The notes beneath the pieces were generated by a model, which saw nothing but the letters and a program-made list of their open reading frames with translations, searched no databases and was not told the origin of the DNA. Made by a program: the position numbers and the translations under genes. Below, piece by piece: positions 12,191 through 20,923 of a stretch of DNA of 64,000 nt. The number at the start of each line of letters is the position of its first letter. Position 1 is the stretch's first letter. Origin of the DNA: Corynebacterium tuberculostearicum (lineage in GTDB: Bacteria; Actinomycetota; Actinomycetes; Mycobacteriales; Mycobacteriaceae); contig NZ_CP073096.1 of the NCBI RefSeq assembly GCF_030503735.1, positions 620,001-684,000 of the forward strand, given 5' to 3'.

Positions 12191-13013
12191 AAGATTTGGT
12201 CAGCGTCTCGAAGCGGCGGGAGAAGCACGCGGCCGGCTTTGCGTGGGCATTGATCCGCACCCATACCTCTTGGAGAAGTGGGGCTTGGAGCCTACAGCGG
12301 ATGGGCTGCGCAGCTTTAGCATGCGCTGCGTTGAAGCCTTTAGCGATACTGCCGCCTTGGTTAAACCACAAGTTGCCTTCTTCGAGCGATTCGGATCTCG
12401 TGGGTTTGCGGTCCTCGAGGAAGTGTTGGCTGCCTTGCGCGATGCAGAATGCTTAACCCTCGCAGACGCCAAGCGCGGCGATATTGGGTCGACCATGGCC
12501 GGATACGCGGATGCATGGCTGGATGAACAGTCCTCGTTGCGTGCGGATTCGGTGACCGTGTCACCTTATCTGGGCGTGGGCGCACTCGGCCCGGTGTTTA
12601 CTAAGGCAGAAGAAACCCGCCGTGGCATCTTTGTGTTGGCGGCGACCTCCAACCCGGAGGCTCGCGCCATTCAATCGGTCCCGGTAGGCGAGCAGGGCAC
12701 TATTGCGCAGGCAGTCGTCGATGAATGTGCGGCGTATAACGTATCAGCGCACAAGGCTGGTGTGCCGGGAAACGTGGGAGTAGTGGTCGGCGCTACCTTA
12801 GATAATCCGCCCTGCCTAGACGCGCTTAATGGTCCGGTACTCTTGCCCGGCGTAGGCGCCCAGGGGGCTGGTCCAGAACAGGTGCACAATATTGTCTCAA
12901 AGTGTCCGTCGCTGGGCTTTGCCAATGTGTCCAGGGCCGTGCTTGAGCAGGGGCCTAGCGTAGCTGACCTGCGTAAATCCGTCGTGCGAATGGCTGAGGA
13001 GTTTCAAGGCTGA
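12174..13013 (+). CDS. pyrF: Orotidine-5'-phosphate decarboxylase (type 2)
   Basis: PyrF decarboxylates OMP to UMP, the last step of the pathway. The 279-residue length and motifs place it in the actinobacterial type 2 (longer) family: [14 protein letters not shown] at residues about 24-37, the catalytic array [19 protein letters not shown] at about 99-117, and a phosphate-binding end [15 protein letters not shown]. The frame is open further upstream, but the ATG at 12174 has CAGGAG seven bases before it and overlaps carB by 17 bases, so carB and pyrF are translationally coupled. Genes pyrD and pyrE are not in this window. Confidence 0.95.
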
Positions 13014-13020
13014 ATATAGT

Positions 13021-13045
13021 GGCGTGGCTGATTACAGGCCGCGCC
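13021..13045 (+). terminator. Possible terminator hairpin after pyrF
   Basis: GGCGTGGC (13021-13028) pairs with GCCGCGCC (13038-13045) over eight bases with one G-U, closing a nine-base loop, seven bases after the pyrF stop. No T-run follows, so termination at this site is uncertain. Confidence 0.4.
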
Positions 13046-13086
13046 GCTTACCTGGTACTTTGTTTAAGGTATGTGCGGTGACGTGC

Positions 13087-13272
13087 TAGAATAGGCTTGC
13101 TTTTGAACCCTCTTATCGCCACCGTTCAATGAGCAGTGCTAGGATTGCCAGAAGTCGGTTCGCTCGAAGGTTATTGATAACTTTCCGCAGTGCATAAACT
13201 GCGTTAGGGAGCCGAAATCTGGTACCAAGTACTAGACGTAACAGAATCAATCTAATGAATCGGAGGAAACCC
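13087..13272 (+). promoter_or_regulatory. Promoter and structured leader of mihF
   Basis: TAGAAT at 13087-13092 is a good -10 candidate. The implied leader of about 170 bases contains the dyad GTTAT-TG-ATAAC (13170-13181) and the hairpin CGCAGT-GCATAA-ACTGCG (13186-13203), ending with CGGAGG six bases before the GTG. No known riboswitch class is recognisable. A second promoter closer to the gene cannot be excluded. Confidence 0.5.
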
Positions 13273-13593
13273 GTGGCCCTTCCAAAGTTGACTGACGAGC
13301 AGCGCAAGGAAGCTCTAGCTAAGGCCGCTGAGGCCCGCAAGGCTCGCGCTGAGCTCAAGGCCGCGCTCAAGCGCGGTGAGACCGACCTGAAGGACGTGCT
13401 CGAAAAGGCTGAGACCGATGAGATCATCGGTAAGACCAAGGTTTCTGCACTCCTCGAGGCTCTGCCAAAGGTCGGCAAGGTCAAGGCTAAGGAAATTATG
13501 GAGGACCTGGAGATCGCTCAGACCCGTCGCCTGCGCGGCTTGGGTGAGCGTCAGCGTCGTGCGCTCCTCGAGCGCTTCGGCTACGGCGAATAG
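13273..13593 (+). CDS. mihF: Integration host factor, actinobacterial type
   Basis: mIHF is a small nucleoid-associated protein that binds and bends DNA through a helix-two-turn-helix domain, unrelated to enterobacterial IHF. The 106-residue protein starts [22 protein letters not shown], has a long basic N-terminal helix (about 8-40) and the S13-like helix-two-turn-helix [21 protein letters not shown] (about 58-78) followed by the arginine-rich [18 protein letters not shown]. The frame continues upstream, but GGAGG lies six bases before the GTG at 13273, which also restores the conserved MALP start. gmk follows after eight bases, the usual actinobacterial order mihF-gmk-rpoZ. Confidence 0.95.
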   Translation: MALPKLTDEQRKEALAKAAEARKARAELKAALKRGETDLKDVLEKAETDEIIGKTKVSALLEALPKVGKVKAKEIMEDLEIAQTRRLRGLGERQRRALLERFGYGE

Positions 13594-13601
13594 TCACAAC
13601 T

Positions 13602-14171
13602 ATGGCTGACGCAACTGCACGCGGGCGCCTCGTCGTATTGGCGGGGCCTTCCGCAGTGGGAAAATCCACCGTAGTTTCGCGTCTGCGCAGTGACGTCGAG
13701 GGGCTATATTTCAGCGTGTCTATGACGACGCGCCAGCCCCGCCCAGGGGAGAAGGATGGTGTTGACTATTTCTTCGTTACCCCAGAAGCCTTCCAAGAGC
13801 GCATAGACGCTGGGGAGATGCTCGAATGGGCTGATATCCACGGTGGCTTACAGCGATCTGGAACACCCGCTCAGCCGGTAGAAGAAGCTTTGGCTGCAGG
13901 CCGTCCGGTGCTCGTGGAAGTTGATCTGGCGGGTGCTCGGAGCGTAAAGAAGGCGCTGCCGGAAGCAGACTTGGTCTTTTTGACGCCCCCGTCTTGGGAA
14001 GTACTTGTGGAGCGGCTAACCGGTCGCGGTACTGAGCCGCAAGACGTCATTGACCGTAGGTTGCAAACTGCGCACGAGGAACTAGCCGCACAGGACGAAT
14101 TCGATCACATTGTTGTGAACGATGATCTGGATGAAGCAGTTACTGCCATTAGTGATATCCTGCGAGCGTAG
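13602..14171 (+). CDS. gmk: Guanylate kinase
   Basis: Guanylate kinase phosphorylates GMP to GDP with ATP and supplies the GTP and dGTP pools. The 189-residue protein has the P-loop [16 protein letters not shown] (about 12-27), the GMP-binding signature [22 protein letters not shown] (first part about 39-53) and the [18 protein letters not shown] strand-helix element. The lid and the [21 protein letters not shown] region are intact. Length is typical. It starts with ATG eight bases after the mihF stop and is followed by rpoZ after 41 bases. Confidence 0.96.
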   Translation: MADATARGRLVVLAGPSAVGKSTVVSRLRSDVEGLYFSVSMTTRQPRPGEKDGVDYFFVTPEAFQERIDAGEMLEWADIHGGLQRSGTPAQPVEEALAAGRPVLVEVDLAGARSVKKALPEADLVFLTPPSWEVLVERLTGRGTEPQDVIDRRLQTAHEELAAQDEFDHIVVNDDLDEAVTAISDILRA

Positions 14172-14212
14172 GCCTCCTTTTCTGACCATCTTCAATCAAT
14201 GTAAAGGTGCAT

Positions 14213-14515
14213 GTGACTAACGTGACCACCCCTTCTAACACTGAAGCCGCAAAGGCGGAGCCAGTATTTGATGATCCGATTGGCATTACTGATCCGCCGA
14301 TCGATGAGCTTTTGGACAAGGTTTCTTCTAAGTATGCTTTGGTCATCTTTGCCGCAAAGCGTGCACGCCAGATCAATAGCTACTACCAAGAGCAGGATGA
14401 AGGTGTCTTCGAGTTCGTAGGCCCACTGGTTACCCCAGAGCCTGGCGAGAAGCCTTTGTCCATCGCGTTGCGCGAGATCGATGCTGGCCTACTTGACCAC
14501 GAGGAAGGAAAGTAG
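14213..14515 (+). CDS. rpoZ: RNA polymerase omega subunit
   Basis: Omega wraps the C-terminal part of beta-prime and helps RNA polymerase assembly. The 100-residue protein has the conserved core [31 protein letters not shown] at about residues 24-54, and the C-terminal [13 protein letters not shown] typical of actinobacterial omega. Several in-frame starts are possible (GTG 14207, 14213, 14222); AAAGG lies five bases before 14213, which I chose. The location after gmk and before coaBC is the standard order. Confidence 0.92.
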   Translation: MTNVTTPSNTEAAKAEPVFDDPIGITDPPIDELLDKVSSKYALVIFAAKRARQINSYYQEQDEGVFEFVGPLVTPEPGEKPLSIALREIDAGLLDHEEGK

Positions 14516-14629
14516 CTGGCAGCTCGGCTCGCTGATGCTTTTTAGGCTCCACATGCCGCCAGAAGCGTGACTCTCATTATGAGAAAGCGTGTAATGGCGG
14601 TGTGCGGAGCCCTTCTTTGTATGGGCAGG

Positions 14630-14635
14630 TACCAT
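14630..14635 (+). promoter_or_regulatory. Candidate leaderless promoter -10 of coaBC (TACCAT)
   Basis: TACCAT fits TANNNT and lies eight bases before the preferred GTG start (14644), so transcription would start at or next to the start codon. There is no good Shine-Dalgarno sequence for this GTG, which supports a leaderless message. Confidence 0.4.
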
Positions 14636-14643
14636 CGGGCGAT

Positions 14644-15891
14644 GTGACTGAATTAGATACCTCTCGCAATATTGTAGTGGGCGTTGCTGGCGGCATCGCT
14701 GCGTATAAGGCTTGCCACCTCGTGCGCAACTTTAAGGAGGCTGGCGATGACGTGCGGGTGGTGCCCACAGAGAATGCGTTGAACTTTGTTGGCGCAGCTA
14801 CATTTGAGGCGCTATCTGGCCACCCAGTATCCACGACTGTTTTTGACGCAGTGGATGAGGTCCAACACGTAAATGTGGGGCAGCACGCGGATGTTGTGGT
14901 CATAGCTCCCGCTACCGCTGACTTGATTGCAAGGTTGGCTACAGGGCGGGCGGATGACCTGCTCACCTCTACAGTTCTAGTGGCCAACTGCCCAGTGATT
15001 GTAGCGCCAGCTATGCATACGGAAATGTGGCTCAACCCCGCTACTCAAGACAATGTGGCCACTTTGCGACGCCGCGGGATAACCGTCATAGAGCCCGCAC
15101 ATGGGCGTTTGACGGGCGCGGACTCGGGTCCAGGGCGTCTGCCAGAGCCGGACCAGATTGCAGAGGTCGTGCGCACGGAATTGGCGGGATACCGGGTAGA
15201 GCATCGGTGGAAGGGCAAAAAGGTAGTAATTTCTGCCGGTGGTACTCGCGAAGAGCTGGATCCCGTGCGCTATTTGGGCAATCGGTCCTCTGGGAGGCAA
15301 GGTTTTGCGCTCGCGGAATGGGCTTGTCAGATGGGGGCTGATGTAACCATAGTGGCGGGCAATACGGCCTCGCTCCCGGTGCCCAGCGGTGCGAAGGTTC
15401 GCAGTATTATTTCCACGCGTGAGTTAGAGCAGGCTATGCGCGAGGAGGCGCGCGATGCTGACGTAGTTATCATGGCCGCAGCCGTCTCTGATTTTCGCCC
15501 TGCCGAGGTTGCAGAGTCCAAGATGAAAAAGGGTCAAGCGGATGATGCGCTTTCAACGCTTCACCTCGTGGAGAATCCGGATGTACTAAAAGGGCTGGTC
15601 GCTGCACGCGATCGCGCGGAACTTCCCGCTGAATGCGTGATCGTAGGATTCGCTGCCGAAACGGGTGATGCCGATAAGTCCGCATTGGAATACGCGCAAG
15701 AGAAGTTTGCTCGAAAGGGCTGCGATGTAATCATGGCTAATGAAGTAGGTCGCGATAAGACTTTCGGCCAGAAATCCAATGAAGGTTGGATTCTGCGTTC
15801 TGGGCTAGAACCGCAACGGGTGGAGCATGGTTCGAAGCAGGTGGTGGCCGCTCAAATCTTGGCAGCGGTGAATGAAATGTTGCGGGACTAG
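14644..15891 (+). CDS. coaBC: Bifunctional phosphopantothenoylcysteine decarboxylase / phosphopantothenate-cysteine ligase
   Basis: CoaBC performs steps two and three of coenzyme A synthesis: CoaB ligates 4'-phosphopantothenate to cysteine, CoaC decarboxylates the product with FMN. Residues about 8-185 form the flavoprotein CoaC (IVVGVAGGIAAYKACHLVR; catalytic His in VQHVNVGQHADV; APATADLIARLATG), and about 190-415 the CoaB ligase (VVISAGGTREELDPVRYLGNRS at its start). The canonical PxMNxxMW motif is PAMHTEMW here and the catalytic-loop Cys is not seen at GADSGPGRLPEP, a pattern I recall from other Actinobacteria. Start: the frame runs from 14602, but GTG 14644 fits a leaderless promoter and the length (415 residues) is normal. 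Confidence 0.92.
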   Translation: MTELDTSRNIVVGVAGGIAAYKACHLVRNFKEAGDDVRVVPTENALNFVGAATFEALSGHPVSTTVFDAVDEVQHVNVGQHADVVVIAPATADLIARLATGRADDLLTSTVLVANCPVIVAPAMHTEMWLNPATQDNVATLRRRGITVIEPAHGRLTGADSGPGRLPEPDQIAEVVRTELAGYRVEHRWKGKKVVISAGGTREELDPVRYLGNRSSGRQGFALAEWACQMGADVTIVAGNTASLPVPSGAKVRSIISTRELEQAMREEARDADVVIMAAAVSDFRPAEVAESKMKKGQADDALSTLHLVENPDVLKGLVAARDRAELPAECVIVGFAAETGDADKSALEYAQEKFARKGCDVIMANEVGRDKTFGQKSNEGWILRSGLEPQRVEHGSKQVVAAQILAAVNEMLRD

Positions 15892-15910
15892 ACAACTAAA
15901 ATTGCATTTA

Positions 15911-15926
15911 TAGACCGCTTGGTCTA
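15911..15926. promoter_or_regulatory. McbR-type operator upstream of metK
   Basis: The 16-base sequence TAGACCGCTTGGTCTA is a perfect fit to TAGAC-N6-GTCTA, the binding motif of McbR, the TetR-type repressor of methionine and sulfur genes in C. glutamicum that responds to S-adenosylhomocysteine. It lies 75 bases upstream of the metK start, in the promoter region. metK is a known McbR target in C. glutamicum. Confidence 0.85.
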
Positions 15927-16000
15927 GGCTTGTGTGGTATTAGGCTTGGGCGTAGAAAACCCACAGCATCGAATCAATAGTGCGAACAAAGGAAGTTTTT

Positions 16001-17233
16001 GTGACTGATAACGCTGCAGTGGCAACTCGTCTTTTTACCAGCGAGTCCGTTACGGAAGGCCATCCCGACAAGATTTGTGACGCCATTTCTGACGCCATCC
16101 TCGATGCCTTGCTGGAAAAGGATCCTCAATCCCGCGTCGCCGTGGAAACTCTGGTGACCACGGGACAGGTTCACGTGGTGGGCGAGGTACGCACCGAGGC
16201 ATATGTAGAAATCCCAGCCCTCGTGCGCAATACTCTGAAGTCCATCGGCTTTACTTCTTCGGAGGTCGGCTTCGACGGCAATACCTGTGGCGTCAACATT
16301 GCCATTGGCGAGCAATCCCAGGAGATCGGGGCCGGCGTAGATAACTCCACCGAGGCTCGCGCCCAAGGTGAAGATTATGATGAGGAAAACGATATCGCTG
16401 GTGCCGGCGACCAGGGGCTGATGTTTGGCTACGCTTCAAATGAAACCGCGGAATACATGCCGCTGCCTATTGCTTTGGCACACCGGTTGTCTCGTCGCCT
16501 GACACAAGTACGCAAGGAAGGCATCGTCGACCACCTGCGTCCGGACGGAAAAACCCAGGTTACCTTTGCCTACACCGATGATAATGAGCCTTCCCACCTA
16601 GATACTGTGGTTATCTCCACGCAGCACGATACCGAGGTTGATAGCGCTTGGCTTGAAGGACCTCTGCGCAGCGAGGTTCTGGAATGGGTTATCAAAAATG
16701 CGGGCTTGGAAAAGTACTACACCAAGGACACAAATCTACTGGTGAACCCTTCCGGTTCCTTCATTCTCGGTGGTCCGATGGGAGATGCTGGGTTAACCGG
16801 ACGCAAGATTATCGTTGATACCTATGGTGGTATGGCCCGTCATGGCGGCGGTGCTTTCTCCGGCAAGGATCCCAGCAAGGTGGATCGCTCCGCAGCATAC
16901 GCCATGCGGTGGGTGGCAAAAAATATCGTCGCCGCTGGGCTAGCTGACCGCGCTGAGGTACAGGTTGCATACGCAATTGGTCGTGCAAAGCCGGTTGGTT
17001 TGTACGTCGAGACCTTCGGTACCGCTAAGGAAGGGTTGAGCGATGCGAATATTCAAGCTGCGGTAAATAGGGTTTTTGACCTTCGACCTGCAGCTATCAT
17101 CCGCGAGCTGGATCTGCTTCGCCCCATTTATGCCCAAACTGCGGCCTATGGCCACTTTGGCCGTACCGATGTTGAACTGCCTTGGGAACAGCTGAACCGA
17201 GTAGAAGCATTGCGCGCTGCCGCCGGCCTGTAG
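16001..17233 (+). CDS. metK: S-adenosylmethionine synthase
   Basis: MetK forms S-adenosylmethionine from methionine and ATP in a tetrameric cytoplasmic enzyme. The 410-residue protein has the N-terminal [16 protein letters not shown] (about 10-25), the ATP signature [16 protein letters not shown] (about 132-147), the P-loop-like [19 protein letters not shown] (about 283-301) and the C-terminal [14 protein letters not shown]. The frame begins at 15980, but AAAGGAAG lies about six bases before the GTG at 16001, which is my start. The operator upstream suggests repression by McbR. priA begins eleven bases after the stop, from its own likely promoter. Confidence 0.95.
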   Translation: MTDNAAVATRLFTSESVTEGHPDKICDAISDAILDALLEKDPQSRVAVETLVTTGQVHVVGEVRTEAYVEIPALVRNTLKSIGFTSSEVGFDGNTCGVNIAIGEQSQEIGAGVDNSTEARAQGEDYDEENDIAGAGDQGLMFGYASNETAEYMPLPIALAHRLSRRLTQVRKEGIVDHLRPDGKTQVTFAYTDDNEPSHLDTVVISTQHDTEVDSAWLEGPLRSEVLEWVIKNAGLEKYYTKDTNLLVNPSGSFILGGPMGDAGLTGRKIIVDTYGGMARHGGGAFSGKDPSKVDRSAAYAMRWVAKNIVAAGLADRAEVQVAYAIGRAKPVGLYVETFGTAKEGLSDANIQAAVNRVFDLRPAAIIRELDLLRPIYAQTAAYGHFGRTDVELPWEQLNRVEALRAAAGL

Positions 17234-17236
17234 AAT
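17231..17236 (+). promoter_or_regulatory. Candidate leaderless promoter -10 of priA (TAGAAT)
   Basis: TAGAAT overlaps the metK stop codon and ends eight bases before the ATG of priA at 17245. No Shine-Dalgarno sequence at suitable spacing is evident, so a leaderless priA message starting at the ATG is likely. Confidence 0.6.
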
Positions 17237-17244
17237 CGAGGCCT

Positions 17245-19287
17245 ATGCCCAAGAAAACACCCGCCACCCGGAAACCGGTTGCGCGGGTGTTGCCGCTTTT
17301 AGGGGTCGCGCACCTTGACCGGGGCTTTGATTACCTCGTAGAAGAGGCGGATTCGGAGGAAGTACGACCGGGGATTAAGGTGCGCATCCGCTTTAATGGA
17401 CGCTTGGTTGATGCCGTGGTCCTAGAACGGCTGCATGACTCCGAATTTGGCGGCAACCTGCGTTTTATAGAGCGCATCATCTCACCGTTCCAGGTTTATC
17501 CGCCGCAGTTGGCTCTGCTTGTCGACGCCCTCGCTGACCGCTACGGCGGGGTTCGCTCGGACATTATCCGCTCAGCTATCCCACCCCGGCATGCGAAGGC
17601 AGAAGAATCCGATCTGCAGACCCCCTGGGAAGAGCTCGGCACCACGAGTGAGCCTGACCTTTCCGGTTGGTCGGCCTACCAGCATGGTGAGGCATTCGTA
17701 GACTCGATCCTGGCCGGAAAGCTTGCCCGAGCCGCTTGGCAGATTGCCCCGGGGGATGACTGGGCGCATGCGTTGGCGGCCCTGGCAGCAAAGGTGGCGC
17801 TAGGAGGAGGCGGCGTCCTCCTAGTGGCTCCGGATCAGAAAACCATCGACATCCTAGAAGCAGCCTTGCGCGAGATTCTAGGGGCTAAGCAGATTACCGT
17901 ACTGAGCAATAGTATGGGCCCGCAGGCGCGCTACCGGCGCTACCTCTCCGCGCTGGTGGGCCAGGCGCGTGTGGTTATTGGGACACGGTCCGCGGCTTTC
18001 GCACCAGTCAAGGACCTGCAATTGGCGGTGATTCTAGATGACGGCAACGATAATCTGGTGGATAACCTCAAACCATATGTCCACGCCAGGGAAGTGTTGA
18101 CCACCCGCTCGGCTTTTGAAGGCTGCAGTATGATCTTGGCCAATCATTCCCGCACTGCGGAAACCCAACTTCTTGTCGAATCGGGGTGGGCCCACGATGT
18201 GGTAGCTAGCGAGAATACGATCGCCGCTCGGTGCCCGTCCATCGAGGCCGTCGGATCGTTTGGGCTGTCGATTGCCCGCGATCTACAAGGCGGGACTACT
18301 TCGGTGCAGGCCCAAGCCTTCCAAGCCGCGCATCGAGCGCTGGATCGTGGGGAACCAGTATTGGTTCAAGTACCGCGCAAGGGCTACGCGCCCATTTTGG
18401 CGTGCGGTCAGTGTCGGGCCCCGGCGCGTTGCCGCCACTGCAATGGGCCATTGGGGCTGCCGCCGAAAGGGGCGTCGGCAAGCGAGGGCGGTGTGGAAGA
18501 AGTCGGAATGCCTACCTGCCGGTGGTGTGGGCGCATCGAGGCGCGGCATCGGTGCGCTGAATGCGGTTCCCCACGCTTGCGGGCCATCGTCTTAGGCTCC
18601 GAGCGCACCGCTGAGGAGTTGGGGCGTGCCTTTCCCAATACCCGCGTGGTGGTCTCGGGCGGGAACAAGGTGCTTGATGCGGTAGACAATTCCCCGGCTC
18701 TAGTCATTGCCACCCCGGGCGCTGAACCGAGGGTACAGGCCGGCGCGTATGGCGCAGCACTGCTTTTGGACGCAGGGGCGTTGCTGAACCGGCAGGACCT
18801 CCGTGCCACGGAGGACACTCTTGCAAAGTGGGCACAGGCGGCGACGCTGGTGCAGCCGCGTTTCAAGGGCGGCCGAATTATTGTAGCCGCGGATGAATCC
18901 CTCAGCGTGGTTCAGCACTTTCTCCGGTGGGATATGGTGGGCGCGGCCGCAACTGAGCTTGCCGCCCGGCGCGAAGTGCGCTTTCCGCCGGCGGTGCACT
19001 TCGCGGCTATCGACGGCGCAGATGCCTCGCTCGATGGTTTCGCCAATTTAGTGGATTTGCCAGAGCATGCGGAAGTACTAGGCCCAGTTCCGCTTCCGCA
19101 CGGCCAGACCCTACCCGGTGAATACGACAGCCAGCGCTTTGGCCCACCCCAGCGATTGGTCATCCGCACACCGCTGGGGCCTCGTTCGCAATTGGGGCGT
19201 GCATTGCGCAGCGCGAACGCGGCGCGAAGTGCGCGCAAAGATGACTTGCCGCTGCGGATTATAGTTGACCCCATCCATGTTGGATAG
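17245..19287 (+). CDS. priA: Probable primosomal protein N' (PriA-like, helicase motifs lost)
   Basis: PriA restarts stalled replication forks. The 680-residue protein keeps the N-terminal 3'-DNA-binding domain (ARVLPLLGVAHLDRGFDYLV at about 14-33; RYGGVRSDIIRSAIPPRH) and the eight-cysteine zinc region (CGQCRAPARCRHC, about 386-398, then CRWCGRIEARHRCAEC). The superfamily 2 ATPase motifs are gone: the stretch that would hold GxTGSGKT reads IAPGDDWAHALAALAAK and the DEEH box reads LDDGNDN. This is the actinobacterial form, expected to be without ATPase or helicase activity but still able to bind DNA. The TAGAAT box eight bases upstream makes the ATG at 17245 the likely start of a leaderless transcript. 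Confidence 0.9.
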   Translation: MPKKTPATRKPVARVLPLLGVAHLDRGFDYLVEEADSEEVRPGIKVRIRFNGRLVDAVVLERLHDSEFGGNLRFIERIISPFQVYPPQLALLVDALADRYGGVRSDIIRSAIPPRHAKAEESDLQTPWEELGTTSEPDLSGWSAYQHGEAFVDSILAGKLARAAWQIAPGDDWAHALAALAAKVALGGGGVLLVAPDQKTIDILEAALREILGAKQITVLSNSMGPQARYRRYLSALVGQARVVIGTRSAAFAPVKDLQLAVILDDGNDNLVDNLKPYVHAREVLTTRSAFEGCSMILANHSRTAETQLLVESGWAHDVVASENTIAARCPSIEAVGSFGLSIARDLQGGTTSVQAQAFQAAHRALDRGEPVLVQVPRKGYAPILACGQCRAPARCRHCNGPLGLPPKGASASEGGVEEVGMPTCRWCGRIEARHRCAECGSPRLRAIVLGSERTAEELGRAFPNTRVVVSGGNKVLDAVDNSPALVIATPGAEPRVQAGAYGAALLLDAGALLNRQDLRATEDTLAKWAQAATLVQPRFKGGRIIVAADESLSVVQHFLRWDMVGAAATELAARREVRFPPAVHFAAIDGADASLDGFANLVDLPEHAEVLGPVPLPHGQTLPGEYDSQRFGPPQRLVIRTPLGPRSQLGRALRSANAARSARKDDLPLRIIVDPIHVG

Positions 19288-19384
19288 CCGCATCGGATGG
19301 GAGAATAGAATGCGCTAGTCTCAACGGGGAAGAAGCTTGTACCTATGGGCTTGAACTCGGTGCCATCAGAAAGGTTTGATTGCC

Positions 19385-19897
19385 ATGTCTCCTCGAGAAA
19401 TCCGTATCTACGGCGATCCTGTATTGGGCACGCGCGCGGAAGAAGTCACCACTTTTGATGCCGGCCTGCGTACTTTGGCGGGCGACATGCTCGAAACCAT
19501 GGACAATGCTGGGGGAGTAGGGCTTGCGGCAAACCAAGTGGGCATTGTGAAACGCATTTTTGTCTATGACTGCTCGCATACTCAATCAGGCCTTCGGGGC
19601 GCGATTGTCAACCCTGTATGGGAACCCGTAGGTACGCAGGAACAAACGGGACCGGAGGGATGCCTATCCATTCCGGGAATTAGCGCGGAAACTACTCGCT
19701 ACAATCAGGTTTTTGTCTCTGGTTGGGATATTGAGGGGCGCCCTGTGTCTATGATGGCTTCCGGCCTCATGGCGCGATGCATTCAGCATGAGACTGACCA
19801 CCTCAATGGCGTGCTCTTCCTACAACGCCTTGAGGCTTCGGTACGCAAAGATGCCCTGCGGGCCATTCGTGAATCCGCATGGTTTAACGCCTCCTAG
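19385..19897 (+). CDS. def: Peptide deformylase
   Basis: Peptide deformylase removes the formyl group from the N-terminal methionine of new proteins. All three family motifs are present: GVGLAANQVG (about 40-49), EGCLSIPG with the metal-binding Cys (about 93-100) and QHETDHLNGVLF with the two His ligands and catalytic Glu (about 135-146). The 170-residue length is typical. A TTG at 19376 is in frame, but GAAAGG is too close to it and sits ten bases before the ATG at 19385, which I chose. The next gene, fmt, encodes the formylating enzyme, the usual pairing. TAGAAT at 19306-19311 is a possible -10. Confidence 0.95.
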   Translation: MSPREIRIYGDPVLGTRAEEVTTFDAGLRTLAGDMLETMDNAGGVGLAANQVGIVKRIFVYDCSHTQSGLRGAIVNPVWEPVGTQEQTGPEGCLSIPGISAETTRYNQVFVSGWDIEGRPVSMMASGLMARCIQHETDHLNGVLFLQRLEASVRKDALRAIRESAWFNAS

Positions 19898-19972
19898 CCC
19901 ACACGCTATAGCTAAGGCGTCGTGGCGTTGTAGCCTAGTACTTCGAACAACACTTAGAGGAGAGTTTTCCGC

Positions 19973-20923
19973 ATGCGGATCATTTTTGCCGGTACCCCGG
20001 AGCCAGCAGTTGTGGCCCTAGAAAAGCTACTTGCTTCGTCGCACGAGGTGGTGGCGGTAGTCACCCGCCCAGATGCTAAGAGGGGCCGGGGCCGCACCCT
20101 TCACCCAAGCCCGGTGAAGGCGGTGGCTCAAGACCACGGAATCGAGGTACTAACCCCAACTACCTTGCGGCCTGACTCAGAGGACGGGCAAGCGTTACGC
20201 ACCCGTCTGCGGGAGCTGGAACCGGAAGCAATTCCGGTGGTCGCCTACGGCAATCTGGTAACTAAGGACCTGTTGGATCTCCCACAGCATGGCTGGGTAA
20301 ACCTGCACTTTTCCCTGCTTCCTGCATGGCGCGGTGCGGCACCGGTGCAGGCTGCCATTGCCGCCGGAGATGAGGTTACTGGCGCATCCACTTTCCGCAT
20401 CGAAGAAGGCCTCGATACGGGCCCAGTGCTGGGCACCGTGACTGAAGAAATCAAACCGACTGATACTGCCGACGACCTTCTGACCCGGCTTGCCTACTCC
20501 GGCGGTGACCTACTTGTTGCCACTATGGACGGCCTGGCAAATGGCGAACTTGAAGCTCGGCCGCAACAGGGGGAAGCCACCTACGCCCCGAAGATCACGT
20601 CCGCTCAGGCGCGGGTGGAATGGTCGCAGCCTGCCTTTGCCATCGACCGGCATATTCGCGCCTATACACCAGGCCCCGGCGCGTGGACCATGTGGGAGGA
20701 CTCCCGAGTGAAGATGGGGCCAGTCAGCCAACTAGAAGAGGCGGCCGCTGTGCCGGAGCAATTAGAGCCTGGTCAGCTGCATATTGCGAAAAACGCCGTT
20801 TATGTTGGTACCGGCACGCAGCCGGTGGGGCTGGGTAAAATCCAGCCTCCGGGGAAGAAGATGATGAATGCGGCTGATTGGGCGCGCGGTCTAGGCAAGG
20901 ATGCAGAGGTGAAGTTTCAGTGA
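19973..20923 (+). CDS. fmt: Methionyl-tRNA formyltransferase
   Basis: Fmt formylates initiator Met-tRNA with 10-formyltetrahydrofolate. The 316-residue protein begins [20 protein letters not shown], has the folate-binding/catalytic region [37 protein letters not shown] (catalytic Asn, His and the SLLP signature, about 85-122) and a C-terminal OB-like domain from about 205. AGAGGAG precedes the ATG by about eight bases. The start of rsmB overlaps its stop codon (GTGA), so the two are translationally coupled. Confidence 0.95.
   Translation: MRIIFAGTPEPAVVALEKLLASSHEVVAVVTRPDAKRGRGRTLHPSPVKAVAQDHGIEVLTPTTLRPDSEDGQALRTRLRELEPEAIPVVAYGNLVTKDLLDLPQHGWVNLHFSLLPAWRGAAPVQAAIAAGDEVTGASTFRIEEGLDTGPVLGTVTEEIKPTDTADDLLTRLAYSGGDLLVATMDGLANGELEARPQQGEATYAPKITSAQARVEWSQPAFAIDRHIRAYTPGPGAWTMWEDSRVKMGPVSQLEEAAAVPEQLEPGQLHIAKNAVYVGTGTQPVGLGKIQPPGKKMMNAADWARGLGKDAEVKFQ

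Noticed and set aside
14516-14601. Longer coaBC N-terminus from GTG 14602
   Set aside because: The extension lacks conservation with the family and the GTG at 14644 is correctly spaced from a TANNNT box.
15892-16000. SAM riboswitch before metK
   Set aside because: The interval is short and has no SAM-I/II fold that I can draw; the McbR operator explains regulation better.
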